Positions 55,240 to 64,000 of a stretch of 64,000 nt of DNA are shown here, one piece after another. This DNA comes from Liolophura sinensis (taxonomy: Eukaryota; Mollusca; Polyplacophora; Chitonida; Chitonidae): NCBI RefSeq assembly GCF_032854445.1, contig NC_088302.1, forward strand, positions 27,181,080 through 27,245,079, given 5' to 3'. The notes under the pieces were generated by a model. That model ran no database searches. It worked only from the letters and a program-made list of their open reading frames with translations, and was not told where the DNA came from. Position numbers and translations under genes: made by a program. Position 1 is the stretch's first letter. Every line of letters begins with the position of its first letter.

Positions 55240-55405
55240 CTCGATTCCCGTACGCCTTCATGGAGCTTCCCGACAGCCATGCTTTCCAAGTCCCGCACGC
55301 TTTTATGGAGCTACCAGACAGCTTTGCCTTCAAGTCTTGCACGCTTTCATGGGGCTACCCGACAGCTTTGCCTTCAAGTCCCGCAGGCTTTCATGAAGCT
55401 ACCCG
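55240..55405. repeat. Tandem repeat of about 42 bp, four imperfect copies
   Basis: CGCTTT(C/T)ATGG and AGCTACC(A/C)GACAGC, with CAAGTCCCGCA between, recur four times. The open frame through it (RLHGASRQPC...) is a by-product. Confidence 0.8.
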
Positions 55406-55436
55406 ATTTTTTTCCCTCTTTCACAGTTAGTTATGG

Positions 55437-55572
55437 CTAATAAACTAACAGTGCAAGAAAAGTTGAATTGGTGTTTATGTTTGGAAGAGATGGGGCAACA
55501 CACCGCTCTGTAGCTCAAGCATTCAACCTCAACCTAAATGGTGCTCGACTTCTGGGACACCCTGTATATTGC
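55437..55572 (+). mobile_element. Mariner/IS630-like remnant (HTH start plus terminal motif)
   Basis: MANKLTVQEKLNWCLCLEEM then ALVAQAFNLN resembles the helix-turn-helix start of Tc1/mariner-like transposases (two codons lie across a stop). Soon after comes GGGACACCCTGTATATT, a motif I associate with mariner-type terminal repeats. The middle of any transposase is missing. Weak. Confidence 0.4.
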
Positions 55573-55749
55573 CAGACGTGAAGCTATAATACTGCTAAAC
55601 GTAAAACAATATTGCGTTACTCCGAAAATTTAAAACTTAAATTATCCAACCCCCAACTAGATAAATAAAAACGTATTGGTCAGTGATGAAATCTTTATTA
55701 GGCCCTAAAAGCAAAGCCCCCAATTTCTCCTTTTAATCTTAACGGTAAA

Positions 55750-56135
55750 AATGTGTCGAAAAACACCGACAAAGCTAATGAATTCTGCAGCTCCTTTGCC
55801 TTCCATTCCATTCTACCGCAAACATTCCCAGATCTTCCCCCTATTACATGCGTTACAAACTCACGACTTCATTGCATACAAACCTATGAAAAGGAGATAA
55901 CTTATTTATTTAAAAATTTAAGCACAAGAAAAGCGTCTGGTTGTGATTGTACAAGTAACTCTATTCTCAAATACAGTGCTGAAATATTGCCCCATCTCTG
56001 ACTAAACTTTTATAGTTTTCTCTGCAATCTGGAGTATTACCGACTTCACGGAAACTCTCTCATGTCACAGTATTTAAGAAAGGGGAAAGAGATGATATCT
56101 GAAACTATCAACTCTCTACCGTCGATTGCCGTCGT
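55750..56135 (+). pseudogene. Decayed non-LTR reverse transcriptase fragment
   Basis: An open stretch has NEFCSSFAFHSILPQ and LFKNLSTRKASGCDCTSNSI then LKYSAEILPHL; after a stop and frame change it reads VTVFKKGKRDD. This follows the N-terminal RT pattern (a basic KASG.D.I...LK, then V.PIFKKG). No YADD box is present. Confidence 0.72.
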
Positions 56136-56214
56136 CGTTCGGCGATGAGGTGAAGGATACACGTCTGCATGCTCACAGATAGTTTGAAATTCCAGCGATG
56201 TATCCTTGATTTTT

Positions 56215-56640
56215 AACACAGGAGATTACCAGACTAGTTGTCGTCCTTGATAAGTATGTCAGAAAGTCTGGGGAAGTAGATTTCCTCTTTAGACGTATAT
56301 CGGAAAATGGGCGTGTTTTTTGCCAGCCCATTACCTATTCAGTTATCCATAACAGGTTAGGAACATATTTGGCAGTTTTAGGAATTTATGAGGGTGAAAC
56401 TCACCACAGTTTACGGGCGGTTTGTGCTCTGACGTTCGCTATAGGTGTGACGACAACATAAAACGCGTTGGTTGGTCTAGTTGTAAAATGGCAGAATACT
56501 ACAGCAGGAGATTTTTGTTAAATGGTGCTACAATTGTAGCCCACCAGTTGATTGATGGCGTTGGTAAAGCTGATGAAATAGAGAAGATGTTCAAGGATAA
56601 TATTGAGAGTTCTGTACAGTTACCAACTTTTGTATAAATG
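56215..56640 (+). pseudogene. Decayed tyrosine recombinase (Crypton/DIRS-like) C-terminal domain
   Basis: The first frame gives ITRLVVVLDKYVRKSGEVDF then LFRRIS, later YEGETHHSLRAVCALTFAIG. After a frameshift come VGWSSCKMAEYYSRRFLLNG and ATIVAHQLIDGVGKADEIEK. HSLR is the H-x-x-R box, and the Tyr in GWSS..MAEYYSR is at the place of the catalytic Tyr. Only this C-terminal part remains; the upstream Arg box is not seen. It could stem from a Crypton, a DIRS/Ngaro element or a domesticated recombinase. Confidence 0.7.
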
Positions 56641-57495
56641 TGTATAAAACAAAGGATTCAGTGTTGTAATAGTGTGTATCACATGTTCTGTTTAAAGCAA
56701 GCGTCCTGACATTCACGTAACAAGGGACCTCGTTGACATCTGTGTCTATGATGAATAATTCCTTTTGTAAACTGTAGTGTAATCTAAACAAGATGGTAAC
56801 CCAAATATTAATGGGATGCCTTTTCGTTGAAGAATTTTGTCGGTGTAATCAACACAATTGGGTTGTTGAGTTTTAAATTATTTATTGGCTGAGGGACTGT
56901 GTCACTTTCTTTTCACGTGGATTACTAGTGATTAAGCAAATGGTTTCAATTTGGACATTACTTTGCGCATGGTAGCTGGTTTCAGAATTTTTGAATGATT
57001 TATGGGAGAAGTTACGGTAATCATTGAAAGATTTATGGGATTTTGGGATTTTTGACTTGAGAGCATCTCTTAAAGCTCCCAGAACTCAATCAAGAGAAGT
57101 ATTTAGCAGGCAGAAGTTGCTTATCATTATGTCCAACCCCAAATGCTTTTGCTTTGAACTACTTCCCCCCTTTTGAGCCGGCAATCGAGCGGAGATCTCT
57201 GATTTGTGCCATGTTGATTCAGTCTTGACATATTATAGCCGCTGAATAGAGAAAATCAATAGCATGCGATCTATATCGGTTTTGAGTCGATACCCATTAC
57301 CGTTTATCAACAATGCCCAGACCAGATCTCGGACCGGCTTGTAGGCTGAACCGATGTTTCCGCTCCCGTCGAGCCTGGGGCTAACAACAGTGTAGGTTAC
57401 TGACACAAACCATGACATTTTAACCCCAATTAATAACTGAACTGTGTTTTGTATATTGTTACGGTCAACCTTAAACCTGAAATCTGTTTCATGCT
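56641..57495. other. Intergenic, no feature recognised
   Basis: Low-information DNA without conserved frames. The - strand frame at 57233-57418 has no known domain. Confidence 0.5.
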
Positions 57496-57590
57496 TTCCA
57501 GGTTAGCTTTCAGAGATAATGTGGAAGCTCAGCTGTGAAGATGTCTAACCGATCTCAGAGCTAGGTCAACCTATACTCCAAGTATATGTT
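57495..57590. repeat. Dispersed repeat D, copy 2
   Basis: CTTTCCAGGTTAG, AATGTGGAAGCTCAGCTG and CTAACCGATCTCAGAG are in the same order as at 50936. No ends defined. Confidence 0.6.
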
Positions 57591-57934
57591 TCAGTAGATG
57601 GAATATATAAGGTTGACCGGGTCGAGGTGACGATTATGACAAATCGTGAAATACTGTATAATTCACTTCTGGCATCACCAGTTCCTATAACCGGAATGGA
57701 GCAATGAACAGACACCAGATGTAGGTCCAATTATAACTCCATTTATAATGTATAATCCGGGTAATGTACAGCAGAGCAACTCGTAATATGTGTGACTTCT
57801 GGTAAATGACAATAATTTTCCCGTCTTTTTAAACCGTGTATCTGGACCCCGTCCATGTGCACGTCCGCTTGCTCATGTCATTCATATCCAGTTAATTTCT
57901 ATCCAATCTGTTTGTACAGTGAACATGTTCAGTC

Positions 57935-58225
57935 GATTGTGTACTCCGGGACTTTAGGCAAATTTCTGGATATATCCAAAAATATTAACCATATTCGGGA
58001 TTTTAGCCAAATTTCCGTATATATCCAGAAACGTCTACCATATCCGGGATTTTAAGCAAACTTCTGGACATATCCAGAAACGTCAGCCATATCCGGTATT
58101 TTAGGCAAACTTCTGGATATATCCGTCAACCATATCCGGAATCTTAGGCAAATTTCTGGATATATCCAGGAACGTCAACCATATCCGGGATTTTAGGCAA
58201 ACTTCTGGATATATTCTATGGAACC
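57935..58225. repeat. 49-bp minisatellite, about six copies
   Basis: GGGATTTTAGGCAAACTTCT, GGATATATCCAGAAACGTCA and ACCATATCC form a 49-bp unit (starts near 57948, 57997, 58046, 58095, 58138, 58187). One unit is short by about six bases. It contains a palindromic GGATATATCC. Unrelated in sequence to the CAMK4 satellite. Confidence 0.9.
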
Positions 58226-58229
58226 TCAA

Positions 58230-60580
58230 CTACGTTACTGGTAAGGACAGTCAATCGTCTACCCCGAGAATAACGTCCGGGTAACACCCCGATTATAATG
58301 TAGGCCTACCGATAGCACCCCGAGTCTTCTCTACGGGGAAAAGTTCCATACTCGCAGCTTCGGTTGAGCAGTTGACTCAGGCGAAGTCCCGAGTGCCGAT
58401 CTTCCGTCTGCAGCCCAATTCATACTTGGTGGGCTCCGAACATCGGCGCCCTCTAGTAGCTGAAAATCAACCCATCAACACTCATGACACAACTAGCTCT
58501 GTTCGGTCACAACTGTGGTATTTATCCTGTTACCAGAAATGCCTTTACAAAAGGTAATTTCACTCGCGAGATTATCTTTCTTCCCATTTCAGATAATTAA
58601 TTTAACATGTGAACAATAAAATGCGAAAGGCTATCTCAGTCGTTTACCACACTTCATCAAAGTAGTCGAGGTAAATCTACCTCGTTGTGGATTTAACAAA
58701 CATGGCCGACATCGGCAATCTGCCGGATGGGATAGCGTGATTGACCCATAATTCTGTGCTGGATAAACATCTACAGCAATCCTAGGCATAACTCCAAGTA
58801 GAAGTAAGTAGCTGTGATTCCGGATAATTAAAAGAGAAAATATCGAGTACCACTCTCTTACAGTAACACAGCGAAAACTTGATAAATGACATGGACACAA
58901 CGAGACAAACGACTTTGTCTCGTTCGCTAAACTATGTTTATTGATTTACTATGACTTTATAGTTTTTTCGAAATTACAACAACAACACGTGTAGAATTCT
59001 GCATACGAACATTCCCCCGTAAACTTGTTAAAGAGGCTTCTTGCCCTCTGTTTGTAACAAAAGTACAAATAGGGTTTTTCTCTCAGTTTTGAAGTGAGTT
59101 TAACCTTTGGTTTATGTATAATTTAAGAAGCTGATCATATAGATCGATTGTAACAAAATGTTACCCAAAAATTTAATTCAACGGAAGTAACTCCGCAAAG
59201 TAAGGATAAGGACAGATGTTTGCTCACCAAAGTAGTCTCCCTCGACCCTTTGTTTTCTTGACCCTCACTATCTTGATATCTAACCATCATTTATTCTATG
59301 TCACCTGAACAAAGTATTTACGTTTGTTTCAACCTCTACCGCACGTTTACTGACGCAGTATTAAAGGAATTCAGATGCTTACCTCAGGGTTTTCGGTGGA
59401 ATTCCTGACACTACGGTTACGGCTGGCTGGCTGGCTGGCTGGCTGTAATCTGCGTTTCAGGACAAGGGAGATAGTATAGAAAACTTATTGTAGAATGAAG
59501 TAGAAGTATGAAGTGCCAGTTGTGTTAAAAGAAATTGAAGTTTTGTGAGGGAGTTAATGTACCGTTGCACGAAAGGTCAACCACAGGTGCACATGCGCCG
59601 CGCACGAAAACAAAAGCTGTTCGTGTAAAATAACGACGTCGTGATATTTGCGAGTAGGCCACAAAAGCGACTTCATGGAATTAACGGAATGAAATAAAAA
59701 GATTGTAAAGACAACCACGAAGCCGTCGGCTAATGTTATTCACCTGACTTTTTGCCCAAGACATGTTGGTTGAGGAGTGGTATAACCCTTATTGACCAAC
59801 TCATTTGCGTGAATTAAGGAGAAACAGGCCTAAATGGGTCGCAATGGCGGTATGGAACATTTACCGCTGTTCACACGAGCATTAAATCTTCTCTGGCATA
59901 AATCAACGTCAACCGGGTGGTCTATGTAATTAACTAACCTGTTTGTGAGACTCGCAGCACCCAAAGGGTCCATGGCAATCACGGCTGTACATCAAAAATA
60001 ATTACATTTTTTGAGCCTATACCATAGCAGTTTGTGAGTTAACCACATGGCGCGCGCAGTAGAGGAGATCCTGAAAACGTCCCTTTTTTGGTCAATTTAT
60101 GTTATTGCCATCGACTATTTTTGGTTTGGCCAACCTAAGAACAGATAAGATAAAGTTCCAGCGGTATTTTATTTATCATATACAAGGATATCTGCATTTT
60201 TTTCGAGATGTATTTTTAACAGTTATGGAGCTTTCGTGATGTACTACAGCCTTAATAATTATAAAGGGTTTGCCGGTACTAAAAAGCCGCAGTCGGTACA
60301 TTTAGTTGGTTATCAGTTAAAGTACTTCCAAACACTTTAAAATGTTTCGAAAAATAGCTCTGTACGAGAATTTGACGACTCATGGCGCCTTGCCACTTCT
60401 GTCAGAGATGCTTGTGCGCATGCAGAAGAACATTGTTCTGTCTTTCCTGTATCTGAATATTTCCCAGGTAGGAGTGAATTCTTCTGAGGGCAGAGAAGGA
60501 TCGTTCTGTAGTACCTAGCGGACATTATTGGTAATGTAAAGTAGTTAAACATGTCCCTGACCCTTTCAGGTCATTGTCAG
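58230..60580. other. Intergenic, no gene recognised
   Basis: No conserved coding frame. A short (GGCT)5 run is at about 59425-59444. The frames at 58372 (+) and 58631 (-) lack known domains. Confidence 0.5.
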
Positions 60581-60599
60581 AAGCTCTGCTAAAGCGGTT

Positions 60600-60870
60600 A
60601 TCCTTGTAACTGTTTCAGGCGTGAAAAATACTTCATCTTTCTTCTGGCAACAAAAAGCTATGACAGCATCTACAACAGAACGGGCAGCTTATTGGTGTCA
60701 ATGTCGTTTCCATACAGGTCACTGAAACAGGCTGAGATTTCAGAAGGAACCGCTCCGTTGATGGACTGTTAGAAGAGGCTCAACAGTTTGGACAATGACA
60801 AGTACTTCCTGATAGCGATGCCATATTTCCTCTCAGGTGTTACCAAAGGCTTGTACAAAGGGATCGTAGG
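60600..60870 (-). pseudogene. Possible hAT-like transposase fragment
   Basis: On the - strand the frame YLSLSKLLSLF, then a stop, then AVPSEISACFSDLYGNDIDT and NKLPVLL recalls a part of hAT transposases (L..LL...F...FYG.DI....L..QL). It has stops and no catalytic motif. Low certainty. Confidence 0.3.
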
Positions 60871-60907
60871 CCTAAGTTGACTGTAAATCACCAAGATCTC
60901 GTTCGTA

Positions 60908-60952
60908 TAGCCATAGCTTACAATCGACACCCTCTTATTGTAAGCTACGGCA
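60908..60952. repeat. Short inverted repeat
   Basis: CATAGCTTACAAT and ATTGTAAGCTACG form a 12-bp stem with a loop of about 14 bases. Confidence 0.6.
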
Positions 60953-61152
60953 GTAGTAACTCACAATCAGAAATTACAATCGGGTCGACCATGTTGTAAA
61001 TATCTACAATCGCCCCAAAATTAACTTGAAGTACAAATACTTGCCTGAAATAAACATTTAGCTAGTACTTTTCGAATGGGTTTGCAAAGATGTGCAATGT
61101 AATTACCTCAAAAGGATGTTACGAACATTTTTTTAAATGTTGTTGACTGCTG

Positions 61153-61476
61153 CTGAATCATTATGTGAGTGCTTGGGGGTTAACGTCGTACTTAACATTT
61201 CCAGTGATACAACGACAGAGCATGCAATGTGCGTCCATGTTGCAGGACGGATTTACACTGCTCTTTTATTTTACCGAAGCCAGGTAAACCGATTCGTTAT
61301 ACTGATACGGTTCAACCAGTCGTTGCACTACCCCACTTCATGCTGAACGCCAAGCCAGGAAGTTACCTTCCTTTTCACGGTCTTAGGTGTGACTCGACCC
61401 AGGATTGACCCTGGGTCTACCTTCCGAAGCGGACGCTCTACAAACTGTGCTATCGGTGTCGGTCTGAATCATTATG
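61153..61476 (-). mobile_element. Family B SINE with 13-bp TSD
   Basis: Tail (GTGAGTGCTTGGGGGTTAAC), core with small deletions, and head (CGACCCAGGATTGACC, then GCTATCGGTGTCGGT) lie on the - strand. It is bounded by CTGAATCATTATG at 61153-61165 and 61464-61476. Confidence 0.92.
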
Positions 61477-61913
61477 ATGTAGAACTCAAATTTGAACAGC
61501 CATGAATATAGCAGATCAAACTATATCTCTAGCTACTAGTCCAGGATGAAGTAGTTGTTTGACAGCCCTCCTTGTTGCTTTTTGACATCATTTCCGGCTC
61601 CATCGTATTTTCATAGTAGAGAACCAAATGCTCACCCTCAGAGTACGAAGAAGGGAGCATTTTAGAATTAGTTTACCTAAAACAAGCATGTATCACAAGG
61701 TATCACATTTGGTATCCAGGTGACACAAGGCCACATGCATTTCCGCACGAAGTATAAAGCACATGAAGAATGAATCACACTAAGCACGGGGCATCAGGCA
61801 TTTTGCCATAAAGCATAGCAGCAAATAGCATAATGGAATTTTTGGAGGACATCCCGCTCCATACAGCTGAGAATCTGAACCGGAGAGAAGTCTGCCCTAC
61901 AGGATAGACAGTC

Positions 61914-62180
61914 ATGACAGGGTCGCTAGATTCTGTGTTACAAAACTACTCTGTTGTAAAGGAGACTCTTGAAGGAATGAATAGAACAAGCACAGACGAG
62001 TTCACGCGTCAAGCAGGTGGCCAGATGGTAATGATAGAAAAAATTTCTGTTCACCTTGGAATGAAACTGTTAAAATGGCATCTAAGTTTTGGCAGGTGGT
62101 CTTTTCGTTCCGCCGACTTACTTGACATGAATTTTCTTTTGGACACCGTCTCGGCCGTGACGATAACTAGAGACTTTTAG
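61914..62180 (+). pseudogene. Possible hAT-like transposase fragment (88 codons)
   Basis: The open frame has VLQNYSVVKETLEGMNRTST then DEFTRQAGGQMVMIEKISVH and LGMKL. The run Y..V.ETLEE.N.TT.DE...KA.G....E.F....GL.L is one I recall from KRAB/zinc-finger-like hAT transposases. No zinc finger or DDE residues are present. A fragment at best. Confidence 0.4.
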
Positions 62181-62439
62181 TTATCACTGTGAGAATAATT
62201 CGGTTATACATAACTCTTACTAGAGACTTTTAGTTAGAAGGCAGAAGCCAGAAGTGACTTGTATCTTCAAATTTGAATAGGTAAACTAATACGTTAAACT
62301 ACAAGTTTCATCTGGTAACTTTTAACTAAAGGTCGAACGGGTACCAGCAGGGGATATTTCGGGTAAACTGTACCAGTATTGCCAGAAACCCAACACTGTA
62401 TCTAATCGTGTCGTTGTCATACACGATACCACGCACATG

Positions 62440-62890
62440 TTGGTGATTATTTACATCATCTTCATTCTTGATTGTGCTTGACTGCTGATCTTTACATCAT
62501 AAAATGACACTTTATAGAATACAGTAACACATTCTTGGTTGTTTATTTTAAGATTATTGATCTTTACCTAATGAATTGACACTTTATGGAATACAGTAAT
62601 GCATTTTTCATTGTTTATTTTAAGACTGCTGATCTTTACATCGTACGCACTCTATGGAATACAATAAACACATTCTTGATTGTTCACTTTAAGACCGCTG
62701 ATCTTTACGTCATAAATAGGCAGCCTATGGGAAAAAATTAACACATTCTTGACTGTTTATTTTAAGACCGCTGGTCTTTACATCATAAGTTGACACTGTG
62801 AAATACAATAAACATATTCTTGATTGTTTACTTTAAGACTGCTGATCTTTACATCATAAATGGACACACTATGGAATACAGTAACAAAGA
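62440..62890. repeat. 70-73-bp minisatellite, about six copies
   Basis: GCTGATCTTTACATCATAAA, GGAATACA(G/A)TAA and CACATTCTTGATTGTTTA recur at 69-73-bp steps (GATCTTTAC or its variant near 62488, 62559, 62631, 62700, 62773, 62844). Units are fairly diverged. Confidence 0.88.
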
Positions 62891-62973
62891 AAATCAATAC
62901 GATGACGTAGAGAACGTTGAATTACAATCAGTTATGGTCAAATGAAAAGCTGTTCCTTTAATACCAATAACGA

Positions 62974-62976
<3 letters not shown>

Positions 62977-63016
<40 letters not shown>

Positions 63017-63023
63017 TATATAT
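62977..63023. repeat. (TA)n microsatellite
   Basis: About 23 TA units with one GA interruption; borders the left arm of the foldback. Confidence 0.93.
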
Positions 63024-63170
63024 AAAAAATAATAAAACTCCTTCTCAACTTTCTACATTCTGTTATATTCCCGGTAAGGAGAATTTATATAGAAAAAAAA
63101 AATAATAAAACGCCTTCTCAGGAATATAACAGAATGTAGAAAGTTGAGAAGGCGTTTTATTATTATTTTT
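63024..63170. repeat. Foldback with about 48-bp arms
   Basis: The left arm (63024-63071: AATAATAAAACTCCTTCTCA, ACTTTCTACATTCTGTTATA) pairs with the right arm (63121-63170) almost perfectly. The spacer contains a direct copy of the arm's outer half (AATAATAAAACGCCTTCTCA), so three related pieces are present. (TA)n tracts lie on both sides. Confidence 0.85.
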
Positions 63171-63212
63171 CCTATGTAAATTGTCCTCACCAGGGGGGAT
63201 CTTTCTCCATTT

Positions 63213-63216
<4 letters not shown>

Positions 63217-63257
<41 letters not shown>
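63217..63257. repeat. (TA)n microsatellite
   Basis: About 20 TA units to the right of the foldback; a shorter (TA)9 follows at 63374-63391. Confidence 0.93.
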
Positions 63258-63260
<3 letters not shown>

Positions 63261-63399
63261 GTACAACATTAATGACATAATTTCCTGATACTTATTACAC
63301 CGTAGCCATTCGAGAAATAAAAAGCTTAATATATCGACTGCTACCCCTAACCTCACCCTCCTGTCTCAGTTTTTATATATATATATATATAATCCAATT

Positions 63400-64000
63400 G
63401 TTTTTTTAAGCAACAATTAAATCATAAAAATAAACTATACTCAAACAAAATGCTACTTCATATAGAAAAAAACACCAGATCAGTGGTCGTTCGGAAACAA
63501 GAAATTCCATAATAACCCAGAAAGTTAACAACACCCGTCGAGTAAGCACTAAATTAAAACGTCTTTAACATCACAAAAAAAAAACAAAACAACAGAATTT
63601 CAATCATTAAATAGTATTCCACAACTCTTAAGTATTCATACATGTGGAAAAATCACACTCAATAGAACAGAAAATACGAAAATAAAATCACTCCGGTAAA
63701 ACAACAAACTTGAAGCAAAACAAAACATGAAGTGTTAGCTTAAGCAGGAAAAAATCGCATCTATATTTACAAATGTGTAACCTTTGGAAAACTTTCAGGC
63801 ATGTACTAGAAAGCAGATTTACTTAGTGAAATTGAGTACAGGCTTTCTACCGATAGTCTCGGAAGATTATGTGCAAAGAAGACTTCTGAAACAGTTTAAT
63901 AGGGCTTGTATATGTCGGATCAGCCCCACCACCTAAGCACTAATAGCAAATAGTAAAGCCGTAACCGTTATAATACTCGTAACTCTCGCCAGTGTCATAG
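63400..64000. other. Intergenic end of window, nothing recognised
   Basis: A-rich DNA with short A-runs; no conserved frame or repeat unit seen. Confidence 0.5.

Overview
The window is animal nuclear DNA. Its genes are split into short exons (39 to 470 bp) with GT/AG borders, most of the space is AT-rich intron, and it is littered with tRNA-derived SINEs whose tails read like those of molluscan genomes. I infer a lophotrochozoan, most likely a mollusc (bivalve or gastropod); the species cannot be told from this sequence. There is no sign of bacteria, operons, CRISPR or rRNA genes.

Three protein-coding genes can be rebuilt exon by exon, with splice phases that agree at every junction between well-supported exons. 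(1) The 3' end of AAGAB (p34, alpha/gamma-adaptin-binding chaperone) lies on the + strand at 1-3293. (2) A complete TIPIN (Timeless-interacting replication-fork protein, Swi3 domain plus RPA-binding motif) lies on the - strand in eight coding exons, 18657 down to 7203, predicted 425 aa. Its last exon carries an unusual 14-residue tandem repeat. (3) A complete CAMK4-like calcium/calmodulin-dependent kinase lies on the - strand in twelve coding exons, 53413 down to 28794, predicted 344 aa. The kinase motifs and calmodulin-binding segment are intact, but the long acidic tail of vertebrate CaMKIV is absent.

Layout: AAGAB and TIPIN converge across about 3.9 kb (3294-7202). From about 20.2 to 26.9 kb lies intergenic DNA with a decayed BEL/Pao integrase and SINEs. 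The CAMK4 gene fills 27-53.5 kb; its introns hold a 1.8-kb satellite of 49-bp units, many SINEs and an unclassified repeat family. From 53.5 kb to the end I find no host gene, only decayed mobile DNA (LINE ORF1 and reverse transcriptase, tyrosine recombinase, mariner-like and hAT-like remnants), two minisatellites, (TA)n tracts and a foldback.

The three genes act in different pathways (clathrin-adaptor assembly, replication-fork protection, calcium signalling). Their grouping is chromosomal linkage, not an operon. I recall AAGAB and TIPIN both lying on human 15q22-q23, so that part of the linkage may be ancient. No undescribed biological system is evident. The most unusual items are the TIPIN C-terminal repeat, the 49-bp intronic satellite with higher-order structure, and a satellite born inside a SINE.
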